50,150 nt of DNA from Guillardia theta CCMP2712 (lineage: Eukaryota; Cryptophyceae; Pyrenomonadales; Geminigeraceae): the NCBI RefSeq assembly GCF_000315625.1, contig NW_005434609.1, positions 241,602-291,751 on the forward strand, given 5' to 3'. Positions 9,795 through 21,500 of the stretch are shown piece after piece. Each line of letters starts with the position of its first letter. The first letter of the stretch is position 1. The position numbers and the translations under genes were made by a program. Below the pieces are notes generated by a model. That model did no database searches. It worked only from the letters and a program-made list of their open reading frames with translations, and was not told the origin of the DNA.

Positions 9795-11669
9795 ATGATC
9801 TGCAAGACCCCGTTGCAGCGGCACCTGCGGCCTGTGAACATGCAGCCATTCAAGGCGTTTGCTGCGGCAGCTGTGTCGGCGTTGGTCTGTCTGATTGTGC
9901 TAACTCAGGTACGACGTGTTGTCTTGTCACTTGGCAGTCTGACTTTACTCGTGTGTTGATCCAGGTATTCGCTCCTCATTCTCAGCACGTCGAGGTGTGC
10001 CTTTCACTCCCCAGTTCCTCGCTTTCTGACGACTTGTGATGTGCAGCTCAAGGGCCGAGACGTGAACAATCTTCTATCAGAAGGGCTGCGGGTGTTGAAG
10101 AAGTTGAAGCAGAGCAGTGGCGCAGGAGCAGAGTCAAAGTTCAACGTAGAGCTCCAAGGATTGTTGCACGACAAGATCAGTGCAGCCCCAGTGCCCATCA
10201 AAAGTGCAGGGCAGCCACCTCATAGCGATGAATATTTCAACTTCGACTACTATCCACCTCACTTCCAGCTCCACAAGAAGCAACAGGACTTGACAAGAAG
10301 ACTGATGACGAGGAATCAGCTCCACAAGGTCAGCGCCCGGCCCGGTAGCTTCTGTCAGCTGACTTGCCCTCAGGCCTTGGGGATGCGAAGGATTGAAGGC
10401 CATGGAAGCCTCGATGGGATGTCAGACGAAAGAGTTCCGTTCTTCAGAGCGTAAGGCTGTTCTGGCCCTCCCCGTCACTGACATCCGTCATGCAGAGATC
10501 TGCCACAGGTCAGGCTCGCTCGCTCGCTGACTGGGCAGCCTCAGCACAAGAAGCTCAAGGGGGTGAAGCAACCTTCCAAACTGTCCAACCTCTGGCACCT
10601 GTACGTGAATCAGAGCACCGGGTTGCCAGTCTTTGTGAACTCTAAGACGGGTCAAGTCTCCAACGAGCTCCCGACGGAGATGCGGCATAGCATACTGATG
10701 GTAGACGACGCTGCTGAGTCGGACCATGGCAATGTGCATGGAAATCGTTTCGAGGTCAATGGTCCAGGTTCCACATTGCCAAGGGAAGACCCAAGGGGAG
10801 TGGTCGACCCAAAGACAGGTATCATTCAAGGATCACGTCTTGTAAGCGTGATCATGCTCTCCTGCTGACCTCGTGCCTCAGGAGTTGTCATCTCACGAAA
10901 CGTGGTGGACATGCATAGAATGATGCCCCTCCCCTGGTATGACGAGTCGTCTACCATCCAGAATCAGAGGAATGCTCTTCGAATCCAGAATGGCCCCAAC
11001 ACAGCAACGGGAGGATCTCCCGCGAAGCTAGAGGGCCTCGGGATCAATGTCGACGACGATCCTTTGCAGGTTTACTCGGTCGAAGGCGACAGGCAAGACA
11101 ATGCCAGGCTCAAGGAGCAGGGAGTGCGAGTATCCCACTTTCCTTTCAACATCTACAAGGCCGTTCCCAACGTCCTGTGGGACAAGACACAGGTGCTTCC
11201 CTTCAGTTGCCAATCCTCTCAAGTAGTAAACTTCCGCCTGCAGTTCGACGCCAAGACCGAAGAGCCCCGAGCCATCTGGGACCCGAAGCAAGTTCAGAAC
11301 TCGGGCGCCAAGTTGGAGGTGATGGTTGTCGCCTCTGTAGGATGTTCATGTTGACGATGCGAGCAGAGGAGGGGAGTGAAAGTGAACTCTGTGCCGCAGC
11401 TTCCTCCTTGGTCGGAGGTGTGACTTGAATCTTCATTGCCTTGAAGGAGAGTGACCCTGTGGAGCAGGAGGTGAAGGGGGAGAGCCGCTCCTACGTCGAC
11501 GGGATGTTCGACCGATCCATGGATGTCTCACAAGCTCATTCAGATTTCATCGAATCGTCACCAGGTAGCATGAAGGGGATGATGATGATGGAGATGAGGA
11601 TGCATGTTGCTGATGACTATTGCAGATGGTCAACCGCTGCATCCTTTCCTCAACGGCGAGGTCTTCTAA
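9795..11669 (+). CDS. Secreted or membrane-anchored protein with WW-like motif, 457 aa
   Basis: Exons: 9795-9908, 9965-9994, 10047-10328, 10374-10450, 10496-10818, 10882-11192, 11244-11318, 11447-11564 and 11626-11669. All phases agree, and total length is a multiple of three. The N-terminus has a basic stretch then a hydrophobic segment at residues ~20-37 (signal peptide or anchor). Residues ~199-227 resemble a WW domain (LWHLYVNQSTGLPVFVNSKT...ELP): first Trp W201, Asn N216 and the final Pro P227 are present, but the second Trp is lost, so binding is doubtful. The rest is hydrophilic and unrecognised. Bases 10509-10538 could look like a 30-nt intron but are in frame and open, so I keep them as exon. 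The intron at 11319-11446 ends in AAG. Confidence 0.7.
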
Positions 11670-12041
11670 CCCATGTACCTGTGTATATTTCTCTACCTCT
11701 ACCTTCCAGTGTGTCCTGCCGATCATGGTAGCAGGAGGCAACTTGTTCCATGTCATTCATTATCTCATGAGTAAGAGAGTCTTCTTACTGCTGTTAAGCT
11801 TTCGATTCCCAAGTTTCCCCTTGTCATTGCCCCCCTTCCATTTCCACCTTCCCAAGTAAGGACTAGATGTGAATCTTGACTCAGGTATCAGCACAAGGTG
11901 ATGTAGGCTGAAGAATCCTGTGTGGTAATGATCTGAAGATCAAGTCAGGCACAAGTCAGGCAACTCGCAGACAAAGTTGCGAGAGGGAGGAACACGAGGG
12001 AGCACGGGGAGGAAGAGGAGGCAAGTGGAGACAAGAGGAGG
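11670..12041. other. Convergent intergenic region
   Basis: This is 3' flanking sequence between two convergent genes, T-rich to about 11860 and then purine-rich. No feature could be supported. Confidence 0.6.
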
Positions 12042-12425
12042 TCAAACGAGGAGGAGAGCATCGGTCCTCAACCCATCCATCTCACATGGTCGATCACGGT
12101 CGTCCCACACTACGTTACACATCTTGCCGTCCTCATCGACCCTCGTTATGGTCCCGATGCAGTTGGAGTACCAGTCAGGATACAACTTCTTGCACCAGAT
12201 TTGCCCATCTTCCGACAAGATAACGCGATCGCCCGGCTTCCCTCTCACGTCCTTCCCTACATAAATGTGCTGAAGAGCAGTCAGCAGGGGATCGGAAAGC
12301 ACAGGAGCACGGGGTACAAGGGCGGGAGGGCAAGGACGAAGAGTTGAAGTGGTGACGATGGTGACGTTAGAAGTGGTGGAGGAGGATGAAAGCATTACCT
12401 TGCACTTGAAAGAATGTCGGGTCAT
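12042..12425 (-). CDS. Small 84-aa protein with Mib/HERC2-like pattern
   Basis: Two exons on the minus strand, 12425-12399 and 12269-12042, are joined by a 129-nt GT-AG intron in phase 0. The short first exon encodes MTRHSFKCK. The second encodes a compact beta-rich pattern: GDRV near residue 20, then GTITRVDEDGK and VVWDDRDR, ending with a DGLRTD segment. The order 'GD-V ... GTV ... V-WD ... G' is the arrangement of the MIB/HERC2 domain and of small SH3-like beta-barrels. The length is about one domain with no other part. Resemblance is by eye only. The start rests on a single ATG just upstream of a strong GTAATG donor. Confidence 0.6.
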   Translation of the reverse strand: MTRHSFKCKVMLSSSSTTSNVTIVTTSTLRPCPPALVPRAPVLSDPLLTALQHIYVGKDVRGKPGDRVILSEDGQIWCKKLYPDWYSNCIGTITRVDEDGKMCNVVWDDRDRPCEMDGLRTDALLLV

Positions 12426-13199
12426 CTAGATTTCAGAACAAAACAAGTAGTATGGCGCCCTTTCCTTCCATGAAACAAAAGAATAATGAAACAAGAACTT
12501 GCCGGCCTGTTGTTTAAGGTCAGAACAGGTTTATTGCATTTTTTATGCAGTCTTCGATAGGATAGGATAACCATCGCTGTCAAAATACTTGGCAAGAGGC
12601 AGAAAAGGCAAAGGCAGAATGTCCTCAGGCAGGGCAAGGGGGTCAACAAGGAAAGGAATCAAGAAGCATGTGGATTCAAAATGCTACAGATATGAAGATG
12701 AGGACATTACGAATAGAATCGATTGAGAGGATGAAGCATGGCATAGAATCATGGGACGAACGGGAGGAGGGAAAGAGAAGGCGTAAGGTTGAAATAAGAT
12801 TCCTGTATGAAGTAGGAGGGAAAGCAGGATGCTGAAAGCAGGAAGTGAAGCAGGAAAATGTCGAGACCAACGGAAGAGGAGGGAGGAGGAGGAGGAGGAG
12901 GAGGAGGAGGAGGAGGAGGAGGAGGAGGGAGGTAGCGGCAGGACAGCAAGGAAAGAACTGGGACAAGCATTGAGCCATGCACGCGGTCCCCGAGAGAAAT
13001 ATCTGAGGGAGTAGTACTTGCTTCGACCATTGAGCTTTATTTATGATATTAATCACGTAAAATTTCAAAATTAATAATGATATTTAGTTCTTGTACAACA
13101 ATATTCAAACTCAATCCTTGATTTTCGGAAAAGGAAATCCGAGGGCCGCCTCTCTCAGTAAAAAGTTTTACTTAGCGAGATGTAGAGGCGGATTGCACT

Positions 13200-13620
13200 C
13201 GGAGCTTCCGGCAGTCACTGGGCCTGACTCACGGCACCGGCCGATCGTCCGGGCCCGGGGCCCGGGCGGGCGGGCGCCGGGCGGGCGGGCCGCCAGTCAC
13301 TGCAGAGTCACGGTCAGGCAGCCGTGACTCCGGGACCCTACCGGACGGTCAGGCCCGCAGGGGTCGGCAGGATTAGGTTTGGTGTCAAGCCTCCTCGATT
13401 CTCCTGAAGTTGTCCTCGTACTGATTTTTAACTTAACCCCCGGCCCGGGCCTCACTGATCAACTTGGCAAGACTATTCCGAGTCAGGCGTGCGGCGCGGA
13501 CGGTGACCCGGCCGGGCGGCGTACGGAAAAGTTGCTGCTCGCCCCGGGCCGGCCTCAGACCCGGCGCCCCGGCCGTCAGCGATGGCGGGGTTGCAACAGA
13601 AGGACCCTGGTAAGGGGGGT
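13200..13620. repeat. GC-rich intergenic island
   Basis: The island is dominated by GGCCCGGG, GCGGGCGG and GTCACTG/GTGACTC words. TTTTTAACTTAAC, a partial reverse complement of the dispersed motif, lies at about 13424-13436. Similar islands occur at about 24130-24560, 38190-39170, 41750-41930, 44100-44260 and 47890-48290. Confidence 0.75.
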
Positions 13621-13890
13621 GGGTTATCCCTTCCCGAAAACAAATTGCAAAATTACTTCCTAAATTTCAAATATTCATAACAGTGTTGGATAATAATTTC
13701 TATTTTGGAGGTTTAGGCGCTGCGGCCCACCGCCTCACAGATAAATTCAATTTGTATCTTTGTAGATTCAAAATTACTTCTTAACTTTGAAAATGTAAAT
13801 ATCAGTTTGGGCTTCTCACAAAATAGTACACGAAACTGTCCAAATGCAGGCAGGCGAACAGGCGGATCTTACCGCAAGGAGCAAACGAAG

Positions 13891-14166
13891 AGAAGAGAAG
13901 AGAAGAGAAGAGATGAGATGAGATGAGATGAGATGAGATGAGATGAGATGAGATGAGATGAGATGAGATGAGCTGAGATGAGATGAGATGAGCTGAGCTG
14001 AGATGAGCTGAGCTGAGATGAGATGAGATGAGATGAGATGAGATGAGATGAGATGAGATGAGATGAGATGAGATGAGATGAGATGAGATGAGATGAGATG
14101 AGATGAGATGAGATGAGATGAGATGAGATGAGATGAGCTGAGATGAGCTGAGATGAGATCAGTTGA
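13891..14166 (+). repeat. (ATGAG)n pentanucleotide array
   Basis: About 55 pentamers of GATGA/GAGAT type, with AGCTG variants and an AGAAG-rich left end. Confidence 0.97.
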
Positions 14167-14319
14167 GATGAGATCATGATAGAGTGTGACTGGGACGCCT
14201 TATGATGAGCAATATGTGAAAGATCTCTATGGAATTTATAGAATCTCAGTTAGGAATGGAAGTGATAAGCATGCTGTACAATCAAGGAGAGGTGTAGATG
14301 TAGCAAGAAATGTGTGGAA

Positions 14320-14385
14320 GGAGACTCAGTCTTTGAGTCTTATTAAAACCTAGGAGACTCAGTCTTTGAGTCTTATTAAAACCTA
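14320..14385 (+). repeat. 33-bp tandem duplication
   Basis: Two adjacent copies of a 33-bp unit beginning GGAGACTCAGTCTTTGAGTC, each ending in AAAACCTA; essentially identical. It lies ~40 bp upstream of the His-rich gene start, within its probable 5' flank. Confidence 0.95.
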
Positions 14386-14425
14386 AGGAGTTGAACATAA
14401 TGCATTTGATGGAAGGTAAACCGCA

Positions 14426-15488
14426 ATGGTGAAGAAGCGAGACCACGAAGCGCAATCGGACGATGACATGCCGGTCAATATTGAGCTCATCCCCAGATGC
14501 AGTCGAAACTTATGCAGATTTCTACAGGCATGGATGGTAAATCACATGTGTGATGACGAAAAATCGTCAGAGGACCATCATGGCCATCACCATCACCACA
14601 AGAAGCACCATGGCAAGGGACATGGTGAACACAGATCCGACCACCATCATCAAAAGAAACACCATGGAACAGAACACAACTCTCACCACGAGGACGATCA
14701 TCATCATCATCGCCATCGGAGCAAGACGGGCAGTCATGGTTCCTCCAACAGTGGCGAAGATGGAAGGAAGCATCATCTGGAACAAGAAGAGAAAAATGTT
14801 GTTCAAACACTTTGCTCTGCTCACGCCAGACTTGATTGACTCGTGTGTGTCGCTCAGGAGCAAGTGAAGGGAACTAGCTTGGAAACGGACCGAATCATTC
14901 CAACGTGCTCCCCTCCACCAGAGCTGTCACTAGGTACAAGTGCATTGAATCACCCGCATTATTTACCTGAGAAGCGAATGACGAAGGCAAGCACAACAAG
15001 AAAGACTCGACCATCGAGACGATGTCTACGAGCAGCAGCACAGGAGAGGAGATGGCGTTCATCGGCCCCGTAGTGCCCCCAAACTCCCCGAGGAAGCAGC
15101 AGGGAGCGACGGAGGCCCCAGGGAAGCCTCAGAGTGAATTCTTCAAGATCTTGGTCTCTCGCAGGAGTGGAGGGGAGGAGCATGCTGGGCAAGCCCTCTC
15201 CCCCACGCACAAGGCAATGCCCTGCCCCAAGAGGTCTGCCTCTTCCGGTCTAGCTTGTTCTCGCTTACCTCCTCCCAGCCCCTCCACGTCTCTCAGCGCA
15301 GCCCCCACACCTCGCCCTGGACCCGACGCTGCTGCTTTGAGTCATGATGGGTGAGTGCGAAGAGGACCAGCATGGTCGACTGACGGCGTCGGATCAGGCA
15401 TGGACACAAGGTGGACGGGAGCATGCGCTCCCCTCCACAGACAGTGGGGAAGGAGAGGGAGAAGGGGATGCCGAGCTTGATGCTGTGA
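14426..15488 (+). CDS. Histidine-rich protein, 304 aa
   Basis: Four exons: 14426-14797, 14858-14933, 14975-15350 and 15398-15488. Introns of 60, 41 and 47 nt have agreeing phases. Residues ~48-108 are packed with His (runs such as HHGHHHHHKKHHGKGHGEH) mixed with Lys, Gly, Asp and Ser. The remainder is Ser/Pro-rich with FIGPVVPPNSPRK near the middle and a basic C-terminus. His tracts of this type can bind Zn, Ni or Cu, but no metal role is shown. No membrane segment is seen. The second intron ends in AAG. The gene ends 99 bp before the end of the convergent PDZ/coiled-coil gene. The family is not recognised, and the first intron's donor (AAT|GTTGTT) is weak, so that junction could shift by a codon. 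Confidence 0.65.
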
Positions 15489-15587
15489 AGCATCAGCAGC
15501 GAGAAGTTTGACGTGCTTGTGTTGAGCGAGACTAGGGAAGGACTGTCATAACCTCGTTATTTTATCCAACATTGAGTCCTCCTGCTG

Positions 15588-18500
15588 TCATTGAGGGTAA
15601 GGCTGCTTCCCGACAGCCGGATAATTGTGAGGATATGCTACTGGCGAGTAAACAGAGGAGACTTGCTGCACTTGCCCCGGGTGGAAGGGGACTGGGCTCA
15701 TCTGATTCATAGGCAGGAAGCCCATGTTTGGCATGCCCGGCATTCCGTGTGGGTAGGGCTGCTGGGGTCTACCTCCTTCCGAGACAGGTCGAACGTCAGC
15801 TGGGCTGTGAGGAGGAGGCGAGATGATGTTCTTGTCCGCAACGTCGCCGGGAGAGAGTGTGTTCTGCATTCATACTTAGAATGAGGAGGAGCAGAGGAGG
15901 AGGAAAGAGTTGCAAGGAGGGATGTAACGGCAAGAAGACAAGGAGGCGTGCGCCTGAGAGTACAGGAGGGATGTGTGCGATGTCGTGAGGGATAGATGGA
16001 GGGAGGATGGAAGCAACACAAGCGAGTGGCCATGGAGGGAGAGGGAGCTGACCATGTTCTTGAGGATGGAGCTCATGATGTCTGTGACTTGCTTCTGTCG
16101 GAAGCTGGTGGGGGTCAGAACGAGCGGAAGAACAACAAGAAGAGATTTACCGAATTCCCTCTGCAATGCCGCTTTCATGCCTGCAAGGAGAATCAGGACA
16201 GAACCTAAAGTGGAAGAGCATGGGCATGAAGAGAAGGAGGAGGATCAAAAAGATGGAGAGGAAAGACGAGGACAGGGGGGAGGGCGGGGGGGGGGGGAGG
16301 AGGAGGAGGAGAGGAGGAGGAGGAGGAGGAGGAGGAGGAGGAGGAGGAGGAGGAGGAGGCGGCGGGTTGAACTACATGGATTCCGAGATGATCATTCGTG
16401 TCCAGTGGTTGACGATGGCGTCGATCCTAGCGGCTGTGTTGCCATCCCTTGAAATGTTGTGAGAGGAGACGAGGCGGGGAGAGTGAGGTGAGGAAAGATA
16501 AGAAGTGAGGGGGGAAATGAAGAAGGGGGCGAGGGTAGTCAACCTGACTGCGATCGCGTTCGCGCGAAGTGCTGAGATCATCTCGTACAATCTCCTCCTC
16601 TCGTCCACAACAGCTGTAAACGACGTCACCCTTTGCCAGCCGTCCACGTCATTCACGTCATTCACCTTGTGTAGCTCGGATGAGGGTGACCTCTTGTACC
16701 TTCCCAGAGGTTCTCTTGAGGGTGAGCAGGACTGAGCTGCCCGGCTGAAGACCATCCTGTCACTTGCTTTTCCTCCTCCTCCCTGCAACTTCCCACCCCA
16801 CCCTTTCCCTCCTTGACTCTCTCCCACCCGCTCCCCCACGCTTTCGTTGCTGTGTTCTCCCGTCCTCTTTCTCTCCTCCTCCCTCTCCTCTTCTGCCATA
16901 CCAGGTCTGTGCTCGAGAGCTGGACAGACGCTGCTCCCTCCACAGGTTTCTTGTTGATCTGCGTGCTGGGTGTCAGCGTCGGCAAGAGTTCAGCTGCTGC
17001 CCAGGACCAGTTGGATCTCGTCGCCCTTATGGATGTGCTGAGACGCGAACGCTGGGCCTCCGAACACAAGACCTTCCACCACCGACCCGTTGAGCTGAAG
17101 GCCCAGCTACACCAGGAAGTCACTGCCGAGAAGGAGAGAGTGGGGAAGGAGAGAGAGAGATGGAGAGGAAGAGGGAGATCGAGAGCGAGGGCGAGAGCGA
17201 GAGCGAGAGAAACAGAATCGCACAGTAGTCTTAAGTTGGTTTTGACTGGTCGCCTCGGCCATGGCGAGAGGGTCTTGATGGAGTATTTGCATCGCTTGAT
17301 TGCACAGCATCTGGAGACTCGGACGGTCAGAAGCGACAAGCTTGCGATCCTCCTCACCTTGCACTCGTTGCTGATGATGGTTGACACCCTGCTGCGCGAG
17401 TCCGAGGCCGAGTGATCGGCCTGCTCCCCCGTTCAGCGGCAAGTGGAGCAACGAGCAAGAGGTACTGGGGAGTCGACTCCTCGTGGCTGAGACTTGCTCT
17501 CGTCCGATTTCACGTCTGCAGGCTTGCAGGGGGTCAGGGACAGGATTCAAGTCAAGAGATGTGGGCTACCTGGACCAGCTTCTGCGTTTGCTCCAACTGT
17601 GCTTTCTGTTGGAAATCCGTTCAGTCACTCCGTGGGAGAGGAGAGGAGAGGAGAGGAGAGGAGAGGAGAGGAGGGGAGAGGAGAGGAAAAAACAGTGAGA
17701 ACCTGCTTCAAATTCTCCTCCCTCAATCTGTTGATCTGCAGGCGGAAGGTCAGCAAGTCATCTGGTTGCCAGTCCCTCCTTCACCTCTTCTTGCCCCGCC
17801 CTCACCTCCGCCTCTCTCTCCTCCAGCTTTGCTTTCACCGCGTCCGATGACTAACCGTCAAAGGTCAGCTCAACACCCTCTCTTCCTCCTCTTCCCCTTC
17901 CCCCCCATTCCCCTCCTCCCTAGCTCCCTTGCTCCCTCCTCCCCCACTTTACATCCCTCCCTATCCACACCTCAGCTGCGTTCAGGCCTGATCGAGATTG
18001 TAGAGATGCGAGGAGCTCTGCCCCCAGCCTGTCATTCTCCACCCGGAGCCTCTTAATTTCTCCCTCCTGTTCATCGATATGCTTCTGCCTCTGCTCAAAG
18101 ACAAACTTCTGCTGCTCAAGGCTGTTGTGTACTCTCTCCAGCTCCAGCTCCAAGTTCCCGTTCTTCTTCTCCATCCCCGCCACTTGCTCCTCGAGGCTCT
18201 CCAGCGACATCCTCAACTTGGCGTTCTGCTCCTCCAACATGCTGATGCTCTCACGAGAGGATTCCGACGACTCTGTGTGCCTCGAAATCTGCCGCCTCAC
18301 CTCCTCCACCTCTTTCGTCCGCACGGCCAACTCCTTCTCTCTCGTGCCCAAGGTCTTCTCCAGCTTCACCACCTTGTCTTTCTCCGCTCTCAGCTCGTCC
18401 TTGAGCTCCTTCAGGCTCTTGTCTGCTGCCGCGATCTGCTGCTTGCAGTCGTTGAGCTCCTTGCAGATTTGATCAGCCTCTTCGGTCTGCTCCTTTGCCT

Positions 18501-21500
18501 CAGTGTTGAGACGCTTCACAAGAGAGTCCAGCTTCTGCACCTTAGCAGACAAGTCAGAGTTCTCTTTCTGCAGCTTGACGTTCTCTTGCGAGAGCTCGTC
18601 CTGTGAAATCTTCTTTTTCTCCGTCAGTCGCGCGATCTGTGTGTTGAGGATCTCGATCTCGTCCGCGAGCTTCTTCACCTCTTCCTTGTGTTCTTCCGAA
18701 AGCTTTGACATGTCTGATTGCAGCTTTGCCTGCGCCTTCTTGTCCTCTTGTAATGATCTCTGCAGATTTTCACACTCGGCCGTCCTCTCATCAACCGCCT
18801 TGTTGACTTGAGCGAGAGAAGTCTCCGCTTGCTTGAGTTGTTTCCTCAAGACTTCCTCGTTCTCCATCACAAGATTCATGTTCGTTCGCAGAGTTCCGTT
18901 CTCCTTTTCCAGTTCCTGCAGCTTCCTCGTGTCCTCTGACTTGGAGAACTCAGCCTGAGTTCCCAACTTGTTCAGCTTCGACTTCTGGACCCTCGCCTGC
19001 TCCTTCAGCTTGTCCTTTTCATCTTCTATCCTCCTCAGCTTCTTCTCCGTCTCCTTCACCTTCTGCTCGAGCTCCGTCGAGACTTTCAGCTGGTCCCGAT
19101 GCCTTCCCGTCATTTCTTGCACCTGGGACTGAGACTGCGACAACTTGGCCTCGAGCTCCGTCATCTTCTTGGAGTGATCGGCGATCAGCTTCTCTTGTTC
19201 CTTGCTCTTGGAGTTCGACGCCTGCAGGTCACCCTGTGCCTCCTTCAGCTTGCCCTCCACATCTCTCAGTCTCTGCGTCAGCTCCGCGTTCAACGCTCGC
19301 TGCTCGTTGTACTCGTCCTGCACGTCCTGCAGGCGCTTCTGAGTCTGTCCGACGAGGCTCTCAAGGTCGGACTTGAGTCTCTTCACCTCGGAGAAGAGAA
19401 TGTTCTGCTCGTCAAACTGCGTCTGAGTCTCTTTCAGCCTCCTCTGAGACTCGCCCAGCTTGTCCTCCATCTGGGCCTTGGACTTGGACAGCTCCGCAAT
19501 CTCCCTGCCCTGAGCGTCAAGCTTGATCTGCATCGATTGGCTCTGTTTCTGCAGGTCGAGGAGCTCCTGGGACAGGGACATGTTCTTCTTCAGCATCTTG
19601 GCGTTGACATCAGCTTGCTTCTGACTCTGATCGATCTCCATGTCCTTCTGCATCAGACTGTTCTTGAGCCCGTCGATCTCTGCCTTAAGCCTCTTGTTCT
19701 CCTCCTGCAGACCCTCCAGCTTCGCGTAGATCTGCTCGTTCGCGTTCGTCAGCGACAGGACAGTCGAGTGAGTGTCTTCAAGCTCTCGCGAGAGCGAGAA
19801 GAAGCTTCTTTGGAGATCCTTATGCTCCAACAGGATGATCTCTTTCGATCGCCTCTGCTGCTCTCCGTCCTCGTTGAGCAATCTGTTGTGCTTCTGCAGC
19901 TCACGATGCGAGTCCACGAGCTGCTCGCTCAGGAGCACCGAGTTCTCGAAGGTGATGGATAATTTCTGCAGCTCGAAGGAAAGGAATCGCTTCTCTTCGG
20001 ATAGGAGCATTTTCTCCTTTTTCTCCCTCCTTAATTGATTGTCGAAGTTTTCTAGGGCTTCTCTGCTCCTGTTCTGCAGCGTCTCCACTTCTTCTTTGCT
20101 CTTCGACAGCTTGGATTGGAGGTCATAAATCTCAGAATTCAACAGTTTCTCAGTGTTGTCAAATTTCCCATGCAGCAAGTTAATCTCTTGCTCCTTCAGC
20201 GTGACCTCTTCCTCCAAGAACTTGATCTTCTCCTCATAGCTGGAGCAGGACGTTCGCAGCTGTCTTGAGAGCTCGTTCCTTTCATCCTCCAGGCAAGAGA
20301 CCATGCGCTCGTGAAGGGTCTTGTTTTTCTCCAGCTCCTTCTTCGAATTCAACAGCTCAGTCTGCAGCGATTTGATCTCAGTGTCTTTCTCAACGATCTT
20401 CTGCTTGAAGTTGTGGATCCTCGACTCGAGTGACTGGATCTCGTTCTTGGCATCGAGCATCTCTGCTTCAAGAGAGGCAATCTTTGAATCCCTCTCCTTC
20501 AACCTTGCGCTTGCGTTGTTCAGCTCTGTTGTTTCCTTCTTCAAGTGGTCATTCAGAGATTTCACGTGGTCTGTTTGCGAGGAGATCTTCCCTTCTTTCT
20601 CCTCCAGCTCCTGACTCAGCAGCCTTAGCCTTTCATCCCTAGCATTTAGTCCTTGATTCAGCTTTAGGAAGGAATTCTGTAGCTCTCTCTGCTTTCCCTC
20701 GATGAGCTCGATTTCGCCCAAGAAGAAATCGTTGATGGCAGCCAGCTCCTGATCGCACTGGTGTGCATCATTCTCCTTGCTTGATATCATGGCGCGCAGT
20801 TGCGGGATTCTGTCGTTGTCTGCTAGAAGGGAGACAATCCTGGACTCGTTGTCAAACTTCAACCCATCCAGCCGCTTTCCTAGAGTGTTCAACGCAAGCT
20901 CCACCGAGGCACACTTTGCCTCATAATCGGACACGCTGTCTTCGATGGAGTAAAACATATTCCTCAAAGACTTTGAGATCTCCGCAAACTTCGCGTTCTC
21001 CGCCTCGAACTGACAAGCTCGGAGGAATTCTCGATTGAATTTCTCCTGCTCCTTTTCCAACGAAACGGAAAGAGCTTCCTTTTCTTCGTTGCTTCGTCTC
21101 AACTTCACCGTCGCCTCCTTGGCTTCTGTTCTTGTCGTTTGCATCTCGTTCTCCAGTTTCAGCATGTCGTTCTTTAATCGATCGACCAGATCTCTTTCGA
21201 TTTGCAACGATTCCTCCAGCAGGCGGACTTGCGGGTTCGCATCGTGGGATCCAGGATTGGAAGCAGACAGCCTTACTCTTCGAAGGCCCTCCTCGTGCTT
21301 TGCTGTCTCCTCTTGCAACTTCGCCTGGTGCCATTGCACAAGGTCATTCCAAGTCACAATCGAAATTGAGTTTCACCTCTAGAGCAGCAATCTCTGCCTT
21401 GAGCGAGGCCTCGCTCTCCTCCGAGGTCTTGACAAGCTTCTCGTATGCTGCGATCTGCTGGTCCAGCAGGCTCGAAATCTCTTGATTCTCCATCTGCTTG

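Larger units (their letters stand above)
12426..14425. other. Intergenic region: GGA tract, GC-rich island, ATGAG array
   Basis: From left to right it holds unremarkable sequence, a (GGA)n tract at about 12883-12928, a GC-rich island at 13200-13570, A/T-rich sequence, an ATGAG array and a 33-bp duplication. I find no gene I can support. Confidence 0.7.

Noticed and set aside
9058-9824. Long open frames across the 12-bp minisatellite (RADS..., VELI..., LLSA... repeats on both strands)
   Set aside because: The unit length is a multiple of three and free of stops in several frames, so any frame stays open. There are no splice or start signals, and the protein would be a pure repeat.
10509-10538. 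30-nt intron starting GTCAGG and ending GGGCAG
   Set aside because: It is shorter than every other intron here, in frame and without a stop, so it is more simply exon.
12751-13030. Poly-Pro / poly-Leu / poly-Glu open frames over GGA tracts (also near 150-250, 16300, 50100)
   Set aside because: They are trinucleotide repeat artefacts with no splice partners or conserved surroundings.
13891-14177. Open frame reading ISSHL repeats on the minus strand
   Set aside because: A five-base repeat translates as a 5-residue cycle in all frames; there is no independent coding evidence.
16813-17415. Plus-strand open frame of ~200 codons that looks partly natural
   Set aside because: The minus strand here yields six exons with agreeing phases, including a second PDZ domain, which explains the openness better.
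19099-19962. Plus-strand open frame opposite the coiled-coil exon, Leu/His-rich
   Set aside because: It is the antisense shadow of a Glu/Lys/Leu-rich coiled-coil exon whose frame and splice phases are strongly supported.
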